This document shows positions 1-7,435 of a stretch of 12,276 nt of DNA, one piece after another (position 1 is the first letter of the stretch; each line of letters starts with the position of its first letter). The DNA is from an uncultured Oscillospiraceae bacterium (GTDB lineage Bacteria; Bacillota; Clostridia; Oscillospirales; Oscillospiraceae). Where the stretch lies: the NCBI GenBank assembly GCA_905234575.1, contig CAJOIG010000025.1, positions 1 through 12,276 of the forward strand, given 5' to 3'. A program made the translations under genes and the position numbers. Below the pieces are notes generated by a model. That model did not search any database, was not told the DNA's origin, and saw only the letters and a program-made list of their open reading frames with translations.

Positions 1-3000
1 GCGGACGGCCTCCCGGCGGCGCAGATACCAGAGCACCGCCTCGCGCACGGGCTTTCCCTCGATCCGCTCCATGGCCATGGCGTAGGCGGCGAGCTGGTCG
101 GCGTAGCGCCCGGGCTCGATGGTCCGGTCGGTCTTGAAGTCCACGACGGTGAGCGCGCCGTCCTCCTCGAGGCAGCAGTCCACCACGCCCTGCAGAAGGA
201 TCTCCTCGCCCTCCGGCGCCTCCGGGAACCACTTTGTCGCGGGACAGAGCAGAGAAAAGCGGAACTCCCGCAGCACCCGGTCCGCCCGACGCAGACGCCG
301 CCCGATCTCCGAGGTGAAAAAGGCAAGAATGTCCTCCGGCGGCACCGCCGCAGCCTGGGCCTCCGTGAGATACCCGCCGTCGCGCAGCCGCGCGATCTCC
401 GCGGCCACGCCCTCCCGGCTGTCCGCGCGGGAAAAGTCGATGTGCTGCATGACAAGATGGGCCGCGATGCCCCGCTCCGCTCCGGTGAGGGGCCGGTCCG
501 CCCGGCCGAGATCCGGCGTGCGGAAGCGGTGGGGGCCGCTGTCCCGGGGCAGGGGCGCGGCCTCGGGGTCCGGCGCGTCCGAGGCGCTTCGGATGCCGGT
601 GGCGGTGAGCTTCGAGGGGATGCGCTCCGCCGCCGCCCGGGGATAGACCCAGGCGAGGCGCTCGGAAAGCGCCTCCACGGCCGCCGGGTCCGCCTCGGGC
701 CGGGCCTCCTCCGTAAGGGGCGCGGCCTCCTCCCCGCCGGGACCAGGCACGACGCGGAGGTCAATGGTCCGGCCGCCGTCCGCCGCCGCCGCTCGGATGA
801 GCCAGGGAGCCATGCTCGGGGCCGCCGCCAGCAGGGGCGGGGGCAGGGGCCCCTCCGAGGGCGGGGCTGCCGCCAGACGCAGGTCCAACGCCGACGCCGC
901 GCAGGTCACGATGAGCCGCTCCCGAGCGCGGGTCATGGCGACGTAGAGGACCCGCTCCTGCTCGGAGAGCTCCTCCCGCTTCGTCCGCTGCCGGATGGCG
1001 AGCCAGGGCAGCGTCGGCCAGCTGACGCCCCGGTCCGGGTCCGTCGCCCGCATACCGAGGCCCAGGGCGCTGTGGCAGAGCACGACGTCGTCCCCGCCGC
1101 GGCTCCAGCGATGCCCCGTGTCCGCGAGGAACACCACGGGGAACTCGAGGCCCTTGGATTTGTGGATGCTCATGAGCTGCACGGCGTTCCCGCCCGCGGC
1201 AGCGGGAGGCTCCTCCCCCCGCTCCCGGAGCTTCCGCAGCCAGGCCGTGAACCGGTTGAGGCCCCGCCCGCCCTCGGCCTCGAACTGCCGGGCGTATTCG
1301 TACAGGCGCATGAGGTCCGCGCTCCGGCGGGCACCGTCCGGCATGGCCTCGCACGCGGCGAAGAGCCCCGTCCGGTCGTAGAGCTGCCGCAGGAGCGCGT
1401 CCGTCGGCTCCTCCCGGGCGAGGTCCCGGAGCTTTCCGATGAGGGAAACGAACCGGGCGGCCTTCGCGTCGCTCTCCGCGCGGCGGCACAGCGCGGGCCA
1501 CAGCAGCCCGCTGCCCTCGGTCCGGATGGCGGCGAGCTCGTCCGGCGTGAAGGAAAACGGCAGGCCGCGCAGCGCCGCGACGAGGGGCACGTCCTGGAGG
1601 GGATTGTCCGTCACGGCGAGCATCGCCGCGGCAAAGACCACCTCCGGCTGGGCGAAGAAGCCGCTGCCCTGCCGCGCGTCCGCCGGGACCCCGGCCTCCG
1701 CAAGAGCCCGCCGGAAGAGCGCCCCGGAGGACCCAGGGGTCCGGAGCAGCACCGCGATGTCCCGGTACTGCACGGGGCGCAGGCCGCCGTTTCCGTCGTA
1801 CACGGGCTCGGCCGCGTCCACCATGGCCCGGATACGCCGGGCGACGTACCGCGCCTCCGCGAGCCGGGCCTCGTTTTTGGGCAGGTCCTCCGCCGTCACG
1901 AGACAGAGCTCCGGCTGCAGGCCGCCGTTCGGGGGATAGTAGTCCGCTCCGGCAAGGAGGGCGGCGCGGTCGTCGTAGCTTACCTCTCCCAGGGACGGGG
2001 ACATGATCCGCCGGAACACGGCGTTGCAGGCGTCCAGAATTTCCGGGCGGCTGCGGAAATTCTCCCGCAGGTCCACCCGCTCGGACCAGGGATCCGCCCC
2101 GAAGGAGGCGTACTTCTTGTGGAAGATCTCCGGCTCCGCCAGGCGGAAGCGGTAGACGGACTGCTTCACATCCCCCACCATGAACAGGCGCTCGCCCTCG
2201 CCGCTGACCCGCCGGAAGAGCTGCTCCTGCAGCTCGTTCACGTCCTGGTACTCGTCCACCATGACCTCGGCGAACCGCGCGGACAGCCGCCGGGAAAGCT
2301 CCGTGGGCCCGCCGTCCGGGCCGGTCAGAAGCCGATAGGCGAAATGCTCCGCGTCGGAGAAATCGATGGCGTCGGCCCGGCGCTTGCGCTCGGCGTATTC
2401 CCGGTCGAGACGGGAAAGAAGCTCCGCGAGGACGGCCAGCGCCGGGGCCGTGAGGGCCAGGGCGCGGCGATGCTCGTCGCTCGTCATGGCGAGGGTCGTA
2501 CCCATCGCCTCAAAGGCCTTTTTCGCCTCGTCCCACACAGCCTTGGCCCGGTCCTTCACCGCGGGGTCGGGCAGAGCGCCGGACCGGGCGGCGCGGACGG
2601 AGGGCCAGGGCCGCCCGAGGACCGCCCGGGTCCCGTCCCAGCTCTCCGCAGCGGACCGGGCGGCATCCCGCAGGAGCAGCGCCGCGTCCGCGAAGCCGTC
2701 GGCGTAGGCGGCCGCGAGCTTTTCATAGCCCGGTTCACGCATCGCGGCAAGCTCCTCCTCCAGCGATTCGGCCCACCGGGCCGCGTCGGCGGCGATTCCG
2801 GAGAGGATGGCCCGGCCCCAGGGGGTCTGGGCCGCGTCGGTCACGCCGGGAATGTCCAGCGCCGCGAGGCTCTCCCGCAGCCACGCCGCGGGGTCGGGCC
2901 GGCTCTGGAGCTGTTTATACAGCGCGAGCAGGACGCCCTCGAGCCGCGAATCGTCCCGGCCCGCGCCCACGCCGTCCGCAAGGGCGCGGAAGGCGGGGCT

Positions 3001-3459
3001 GTCCGAAAGCTCCTCGTAGGCCCGGTCCAGCACCTCCGCGGCAGCCCGCTCCAGAAGGCCGTCGGCCCGGTCGGTGTCCAGCACGGAAAAGCCGGGGGAC
3101 AGCCCGGCGTCGAGCGTCTGGGTGTTCTCCCGCACCAGCGTCGTGCAGAAGCTGTCGATGGTGCCGATGGCGGCGCGGTACAAAAGCGCGCTCTGCCGCC
3201 GGAGCCGCCGGTCCCGGGGATGGGCCGCCGCGAGGGCGTCCAGGGCCGTCCGGATGCGGCTTCGGAGCTCCGCCGCCGCCGCCCGGGTAAAGGTGATGAC
3301 GAGGAAGCGGTCGATATTTTCGCCCTCCGCCACGCGCTCGATGAGGCGCTGGGTCAGGACGCGGGTCTTGCCGCTGCCCGCGCCGGCGCTGACAAGCACC
3401 GCCCGGCCCCGGGACTCGATGGCCCGCTGCTGGGAGGGGGTAAAGGTAAAGTCACGCAT
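1..3459 (-). CDS. addA: AddA, ATP-dependent helicase/nuclease subunit A (3' end of gene cut by window edge)
   Basis: AddA is the UvrD-like 3'-5' helicase and nuclease subunit of the cytoplasmic AddAB complex, which resects double-strand breaks for RecA-dependent repair. The reading frame is open from the ATG at 3459 to base 1, giving 1153 residues. In order it shows a Q-motif (FTPSQQ, residues 4-11), Walker A (AGAGSGKT, 25-32), motif Ia (ITFTRAAAAEL, 55-65), Walker B (VDEYQD, with D402-E403), motif III (GDVKQS, 429-434), motif V (MSIHKSKGLEF, 763-773), motif VI (LYVAMTRARERL, 838-849) and a C-terminal RecB-type nuclease with H1001, D1094, D1107 and K1109 (VVDFKTD). All key residues are present. 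Family members usually have about 1,150-1,250 residues and the nuclease motif is already passed, so only a few tens of residues should lie outside. The start codon lies inside the end of addB (ATGCGTGA), which points to translational coupling. Confidence 0.97.
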   Translation of the reverse strand, partial: MRDFTFTPSQQRAIESRGRAVLVSAGAGSGKTRVLTQRLIERVAEGENIDRFLVITFTRAAAAELRSRIRTALDALAAAHPRDRRLRRQSALLYRAAIGTIDSFCTTLVRENTQTLDAGLSPGFSVLDTDRADGLLERAAAEVLDRAYEELSDSPAFRALADGVGAGRDDSRLEGVLLALYKQLQSRPDPAAWLRESLAALDIPGVTDAAQTPWGRAILSGIAADAARWAESLEEELAAMREPGYEKLAAAYADGFADAALLLRDAARSAAESWDGTRAVLGRPWPSVRAARSGALPDPAVKDRAKAVWDEAKKAFEAMGTTLAMTSDEHRRALALTAPALAVLAELLSRLDREYAERKRRADAIDFSDAEHFAYRLLTGPDGGPTELSRRLSARFAEVMVDEYQDVNELQEQLFRRVSGEGERLFMVGDVKQSVYRFRLAEPEIFHKKYASFGADPWSERVDLRENFRSRPEILDACNAVFRRIMSPSLGEVSYDDRAALLAGADYYPPNGGLQPELCLVTAEDLPKNEARLAEARYVARRIRAMVDAAEPVYDGNGGLRPVQYRDIAVLLRTPGSSGALFRRALAEAGVPADARQGSGFFAQPEVVFAAAMLAVTDNPLQDVPLVAALRGLPFSFTPDELAAIRTEGSGLLWPALCRRAESDAKAARFVSLIGKLRDLAREEPTDALLRQLYDRTGLFAACEAMPDGARRSADLMRLYEYARQFEAEGGRGLNRFTAWLRKLRERGEEPPAAAGGNAVQLMSIHKSKGLEFPVVFLADTGHRWSRGGDDVVLCHSALGLGMRATDPDRGVSWPTLPWLAIRQRTKREELSEQERVLYVAMTRARERLIVTCAASALDLRLAAAPPSEGPLPPPLLAAAPSMAPWLIRAAAADGGRTIDLRVVPGPGGEEAAPLTEEARPEADPAAVEALSERLAWVYPRAAAERIPSKLTATGIRSASDAPDPEAAPLPRDSGPHRFRTPDLGRADRPLTGAERGIAAHLVMQHIDFSRADSREGVAAEIARLRDGGYLTEAQAAAVPPEDILAFFTSEIGRRLRRADRVLREFRFSLLCPATKWFPEAPEGEEILLQGVVDCCLEEDGALTVVDFKTDRTIEPGRYADQLAAYAMAMERIEGKPVREAVLWYLRRREAVR

Positions 3460-6400
3460 CGTCTTGTCCCACCGCCTCCTCGATCTGTTTCCACGCCTCC
3501 GCCGGACGCAGGCTCTCCCGCATCCGCCAGGCGTCGCTGGCCTCGTCGAACTGGCAGGCGTCGGCAAATTCGCACCGGGCGCAGGCGTTTTCCGCCGCGC
3601 TGCGGTACCACGGGTCCGCCGCCACGCTGCCGGCCCGCAGCTCCGCCGCCATGTCCGTGAGGGTCTTTCCAATGAATCGCCGCAGGGCCCCGAACTGCGC
3701 AAGGGTCGCGAGCTTTCCCTCGTTCGCCAAAAGCTCCCCCGTTTTCGCGCTGTATTTTACGGGCAGGAAGTGCTTTTCCGGGCCGGGCTCCATGGCCTCG
3801 ATGACGGTCTCGTCCCGCAGGATGAGCCCGCAGCGCTCGCCGCTGCCGCCGGTCGTGTCCGATTCCCGCAGGCTTGCGAGCTCGTCGTCCGAGGGGTCTC
3901 TCTCCGCCCGGACCACACGGAACCGCGCCGGGGAATACAGCACCCCCGCCGGGACGAGCTCCCTGCCGCCGCCGAAATGCGCCCGGCCATGCTCCGCCAG
4001 GGTGAAGAGGTACAGGAGCATCTGCATGTTCGCGCCCTCGACGATGTCGGAGAGCTTGAAGTCCTTGAGGCCGGTCTTGTAGTCCACCACGCGGAGGTAG
4101 AGCCGGTCGTCGTGCTCCCAGGCGTCCACCCGGTCCACGAAGCCATAGAGGCGCAGGCCGTCCTCCCCGGCGGCGAGCACGTCCGCCGCGTTGAGGTCGA
4201 GCTCGAAATCCACCGGGCGGAACTGCGACACCCGCAGCTCCCGCCAGAGCTCCCGGGTCACATGGCGCACCGTGCTCCGCAGACGGCGGAAGAGGTACTC
4301 GAACCGGGCGGTCTTTTCGGAAAAATCGTTCAGCTCCTCGCGGATGTACTCGTCCACGAACCGGTCCGTCAGACGATCGACGTCGGCCTCCGTCGCCTTC
4401 TCGAAGCCGCCGATCTCCGGGCCGCATACCGCCCGGGCGACGCGCTCCAGGACCCAGTGCAGGAAGGTGCCGTTGTCCCGGGCGTCGAAGACCGCCTTCT
4501 GCCGGGGCCTGGCCTTCAGGCCGTACTGGAGGAAATAGGCGAAGCGGCAGTCCCCGAACTTCTCCGCCCGGGTGGCGGTGACGGCGGGAGCTTCGCCGTA
4601 GAGCCCGCGCACGGCGTCGGGTCCGAGGCGGCCCCGGCCCGCCTTTGCCCGGGACACCAGGGCGGCGAGCTCGTCCCCCGCGCCCTCCCGCCGGAACAGC
4701 GCCCGCGCAGCGAGGCATTCGGGCGCGGGATCTCCCGCCTCCCCCCGGACGGCCAGGGCATACGCCGCCTCCCGGGAGAAGGTGCGCGCCCGGCGCAGGT
4801 CGCCGGAGACGGGCCCGATTCCCAGCAGAGCCGCGGCCCGCTCGATCACGGCGGAGGGCGGAGCCTCCTCCCCGTCCACGGTGCGGGGCCAGCTCAGATA
4901 CAGGCTCTCCGAGGGCAGGGACAGGCAGCTGTAGATCCGCCAGAGCTCCCGCCTGACGTCCTCCTCCGGCCCGCCGAGGGGCAGACCAAGGTCCGTCAGC
5001 TCCTCCCGTTCCTCCGGCGTGAACACGCCCGCGGTCTCGTCCGGGGCAGGCAGACGCCCGTCCGCCGCGCCGAGGATGAAGAGGTGGCGCAGCTCCCGGC
5101 GGCGCATGCCGTCGAAGTCCCCGGCCTGCACGCGGTCGAGGGACACGGGGATGACCCCCACGTCATAGGTGGAGAGCATCCGGCAGAACAGGTCCCGGAA
5201 CTGGGCCCCGTCCATGGGCGTGTCGCCCAGCACGGCGGCGAACTGGGCAAGGGCGGCGCAGACCACCTCCCAGAGCTGGGCATACTCCGCGGCGGCCTCC
5301 CGGCGTCCGACGGCGCTCAGCTCGTCGGCCCGGGCCGCCAGCCGCTCGGCAAGATCGATGTCCGCGAGGAAATCCGCCAGCGCCTGGGCCTGGCCCCGGG
5401 CGTCGGAGGCGGCGTTCATGGCCGTTTCCAGGGCGAGAAGCGGCGTTATGGCCCGCTCCCGCAGGGCGTTCAGGTCGGCGAGCCGCGCCTCGGCGTCGCC
5501 GCCGGGACGCTGGTTGTAGCCGTCCGGGTGCATGGTGAAGGGCCGCCGCCACATGGCGCCCCGCAGGTCCCAGAGGAGGGCGTAGTCCTCCAGCCGGTCC
5601 GTCTCCTCCAGCGTCAGCGGCGCAAGGCCCGTTTTGAGGACCCCGAACACGGCCTCGTATTCATAGCCGCGGGTCACGGCCTCCAGCGCGGAGGCGATGA
5701 GCAGCGGCACGCTCTTCTGCAGGGTGTCCCCCCGGCCGGAGAGGAACAGGGGCACGCCGTACCGGGCGCAGGCGCTCTCCAGCGCGGCGCGGTAGTCCCC
5801 GAAGCCGCGGATCGCCACAGCCATGTCCCGCCAGCGGGCGCCCTGCCGGGCCAGCTCCGCCATGCGGGAGGCAGCGAGCTCACACTCCGCATAGGGGTCC
5901 TCCGCCGCGACGAGCCGGACCGAGCCGTCGTCCGCCGGGGCGTTGGCGGGGGCGAAATCGTACAGATGCTCCGCGAGGAAGCGGATGGGCGTGTCCGGTC
6001 CCTCCGGCTCCATGCGCTCCGTCACGCAGGGGATCCCCGCCTCCGCCGCGGTGTCCCGCAGCCAGCGGGCGGTCCCCTCCGTCAGGGAAAAGAGGCCGTC
6101 GTCCGCGCCCTCGTCCCCGCAGGTGAGGCAGACGGTCATGGAGGCCCCCGCCCGCAGCAGCGCCGCGAGGACCTGCTGCTCCAGGACCGTGAAGTCCGAG
6201 AAGCCGTCGATGAAAAACACCGTGCCCGCGGCCCAGGCCCGGACCGCCGGGTCATCGGAGATGCGCCGGGCCAGGGTGTCCAGGACCTCCGCCGGGTCCG
6301 CGGCGCTGCGGCCCAGGGCGGCGGCATAGGCCTCCGCGATGAGGGCGAGCTCCCGGAGCTTCTCCGCGAGGGGCGCGTCCAGTCCTTCCCGGGCGGCGGC

Positions 6401-6820
6401 GGAAAGGAGCGTCTCCGCGTCCGCGCCGGCGGCGCGCAGCTCCTCCATGCCCCGGACCAGAAGCTCCGCCGTGCGCGCGTCCTTCCGGCCACGGCGGAAC
6501 AGGCGCAGCCCCTCCGGCGGCAGGCGGTCCAGCGCCCAGGCCATGCAGAGAAGGCGCCCGCCCCGATCCATCACGGGACGCGCGCCGCCGCCGAACCGGG
6601 CCTGCACCCGGCGGGCCAGGCCCGTGAAGGAAAGGACCTCGCCGGTTAAGCTCAGACGGTCGCCGGCCGCGCGGCAGAGCTCCCGCTCCGCCTCGTGGCT
6701 GTACTGCTCCGGCACCAGAAGCGCGGCCGGGCCCTTCTCCGCCCGGACAAGGGCCGCGATCTCCGCGAAGATCCGGGCGGTCTTGCCGGTCCCCGCCCGT
6801 CCTAAGATCAGTCGTATCAT
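3452..6820 (-). CDS. addB: AddB, ATP-dependent helicase/nuclease subunit B
   Basis: AddB is the partner of AddA. It carries the second nuclease and, in characterised enzymes, the Chi-recognition function of an inactivated helicase. The protein has 1122 residues, normal for the family. It begins MIRLILGRAGTGKT (Walker A, residues 7-14), followed by the AddB-typical LLVPEQYSHEAE segment. The C-terminal RecB-type nuclease has GFVDRVD (893-899) and VVDYKTG with D913 and K915. The four iron-sulfur cysteines are present as C758, then C1080-x2-C1083-x5-C1089, the spacing expected of the AddB 4Fe-4S domain that pins the nuclease. I prefer the ATG at 6820. A GTG at 6856 would add 12 residues that are not family-like, and its coding would run across the predicted promoter. 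No Shine-Dalgarno is visible before the ATG. The stop overlaps the addA start by 8 nt. Confidence 0.97.
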   Translation of the reverse strand: MIRLILGRAGTGKTARIFAEIAALVRAEKGPAALLVPEQYSHEAERELCRAAGDRLSLTGEVLSFTGLARRVQARFGGGARPVMDRGGRLLCMAWALDRLPPEGLRLFRRGRKDARTAELLVRGMEELRAAGADAETLLSAAAREGLDAPLAEKLRELALIAEAYAAALGRSAADPAEVLDTLARRISDDPAVRAWAAGTVFFIDGFSDFTVLEQQVLAALLRAGASMTVCLTCGDEGADDGLFSLTEGTARWLRDTAAEAGIPCVTERMEPEGPDTPIRFLAEHLYDFAPANAPADDGSVRLVAAEDPYAECELAASRMAELARQGARWRDMAVAIRGFGDYRAALESACARYGVPLFLSGRGDTLQKSVPLLIASALEAVTRGYEYEAVFGVLKTGLAPLTLEETDRLEDYALLWDLRGAMWRRPFTMHPDGYNQRPGGDAEARLADLNALRERAITPLLALETAMNAASDARGQAQALADFLADIDLAERLAARADELSAVGRREAAAEYAQLWEVVCAALAQFAAVLGDTPMDGAQFRDLFCRMLSTYDVGVIPVSLDRVQAGDFDGMRRRELRHLFILGAADGRLPAPDETAGVFTPEEREELTDLGLPLGGPEEDVRRELWRIYSCLSLPSESLYLSWPRTVDGEEAPPSAVIERAAALLGIGPVSGDLRRARTFSREAAYALAVRGEAGDPAPECLAARALFRREGAGDELAALVSRAKAGRGRLGPDAVRGLYGEAPAVTATRAEKFGDCRFAYFLQYGLKARPRQKAVFDARDNGTFLHWVLERVARAVCGPEIGGFEKATEADVDRLTDRFVDEYIREELNDFSEKTARFEYLFRRLRSTVRHVTRELWRELRVSQFRPVDFELDLNAADVLAAGEDGLRLYGFVDRVDAWEHDDRLYLRVVDYKTGLKDFKLSDIVEGANMQMLLYLFTLAEHGRAHFGGGRELVPAGVLYSPARFRVVRAERDPSDDELASLRESDTTGGSGERCGLILRDETVIEAMEPGPEKHFLPVKYSAKTGELLANEGKLATLAQFGALRRFIGKTLTDMAAELRAGSVAADPWYRSAAENACARCEFADACQFDEASDAWRMRESLRPAEAWKQIEEAVGQDDA

Positions 6821-6826
6821 GCCTGC

Positions 6827-6855
6827 ATTGTAGCATATTCTCCGCGCTTTTTCCA
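6827..6855 (-). promoter_or_regulatory. Predicted SigA-type promoter of addBA
   Basis: On the minus strand there is a TACAAT -10 box (6832-6827) preceded by TGC, an extended -10. A weaker -35, TGGAAA (6855-6850), lies 17 nt upstream. The -10 ends only 6 nt before the addB ATG, so transcription should start at or within a base or two of the start codon. No LexA-type site (GAAC-N4-GTTC) is seen nearby, so SOS control is not supported by the sequence. Confidence 0.65.
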
Positions 6856-6893
6856 CTTGTACCGCGAGAGGTGTTCCTTTTTTCGGGGAACTG

Positions 6894-6902
6894 TGATATA
6901 GT
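6894..6902 (+). promoter_or_regulatory. Predicted extended -10 promoter of the GtrA-family gene
   Basis: TGATATAGT combines a TGn extension with a -10 box (TATAGT, 6897-6902) one base from consensus. No good -35 is present: the stretch 17 nt upstream is TTCCTT. An extended -10 can work without a good -35. Transcription would start near 6909, leaving a leader of about 25 nt that contains the AGAGG ribosome binding site. It is divergent from the addB promoter, with about 65 bp between the two -10 boxes. Confidence 0.55.
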
Positions 6903-6933
6903 TAAAGAAATTTATACGGCAAGAGGCAAAACC

Positions 6934-7365
6934 ATGGCATCCGAAAAACGAAAAGAGTTCTTCCGCTTCATCAAATTCGCGCTGTTTTCCGCGTCGGCGG
7001 GCATCATCGAGATCCTGTCCTTCACGCTGCTGAACGAGTTTACCGGCTGGGGCTACTGGGCCTGCTATCTCCCGGCGCTGGTGCTCAGCGTCGTGTGGAA
7101 CTTCACCCTCAACCGGCGCTACGCCTTCCGCGCGGAGGGCAGCTACGCCCGGCAGATGCTGCTGGCGTTCCTGTTCTATCTCGTGTTCACCCCCGCGTCC
7201 ACCCTCCTGGGCGACTGGCTCGCGGACACCGTCGGCTGGAACGAGTACCTCGTCACCGCGCTGAACATGATCGCAAATTTCGTCCTGGAGTTCCTGTACG
7301 ACCGCTTCGTCGTGTTCCGCGGCCAGGTGGACACGAACGACATCGCCCGGAAGAAGGCAAGTTGA
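6934..7365 (+). CDS. GtrA-family four-helix membrane protein
   Basis: This 143-residue protein belongs to the GtrA-like family. These are small inner-membrane proteins of about four helices, several of which help translocate undecaprenyl-phosphate-linked sugars for glycosylation of wall polymers or O-antigen. The exact substrate here cannot be told. After a basic N-terminus (MASEKRKEFFRFIKF), helices lie at about 15-34, 41-60, 74-93 and 105-122. The family signature NFTLNRRYAF (56-65) ends helix 2, and a second, similar motif (N115-F116 ... RFVVF 124-128) ends helix 4. The ATG at 6934 is preferred because AGAGG (6922-6926) lies 7 nt upstream. The longer frame from 6871 would be read through the promoter. 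No glycosyltransferase gene lies beside it, so its partner must be elsewhere. Confidence 0.85.
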   Translation: MASEKRKEFFRFIKFALFSASAGIIEILSFTLLNEFTGWGYWACYLPALVLSVVWNFTLNRRYAFRAEGSYARQMLLAFLFYLVFTPASTLLGDWLADTVGWNEYLVTALNMIANFVLEFLYDRFVVFRGQVDTNDIARKKAS

Positions 7366-7391
7366 CGAGCCGCGGGCATTCATGATACAAT
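7362..7391 (+). promoter_or_regulatory. Predicted promoter of the tandem CNNM/CorC genes
   Basis: TTGACG (7362-7367, 5 of 6 consensus bases) and TACAAT (7386-7391, 5 of 6) are 18 nt apart, and the -10 has a TGA extension (7383-7385). The -35 box includes the TGA stop codon of the GtrA-family gene. The predicted start near 7398 gives a leader of about 38 nt with GAGGTGG (7420-7426) as ribosome binding site. A second TATACT at 7402-7407 could be an alternative -10 but lacks a clear -35. Confidence 0.7.
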
Positions 7392-7435
7392 ACAAAACAA
7401 CTATACTTTCTTGAAATACGAGGTGGTCATCCTTC

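Noticed and set aside
442..3660. 1072-codon plus-strand open frame
   Set aside because: It lies antisense to addA, whose full set of helicase and nuclease motifs is intact. Its translation is Arg/Gly/Pro-rich with no recognisable domain, as expected for a shadow frame in very GC-rich DNA.
3074..6649. 1191-codon plus-strand open frame
   Set aside because: It is antisense to addB, low in complexity, starts inside addA antisense, and has no family-like motifs. High GC removes stop codons from this frame.
6856..6858. Upstream GTG start for addB
   Set aside because: It would add 12 residues not seen in AddB N-termini, has no Shine-Dalgarno, and its coding would run across the predicted -10.
6873..6891. 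LexA (SOS) box upstream of addB
   Set aside because: The arms are GTTC...GAAC, the reverse of the Gram-positive GAAC-N4-GTTC order, and the spacing is wrong.
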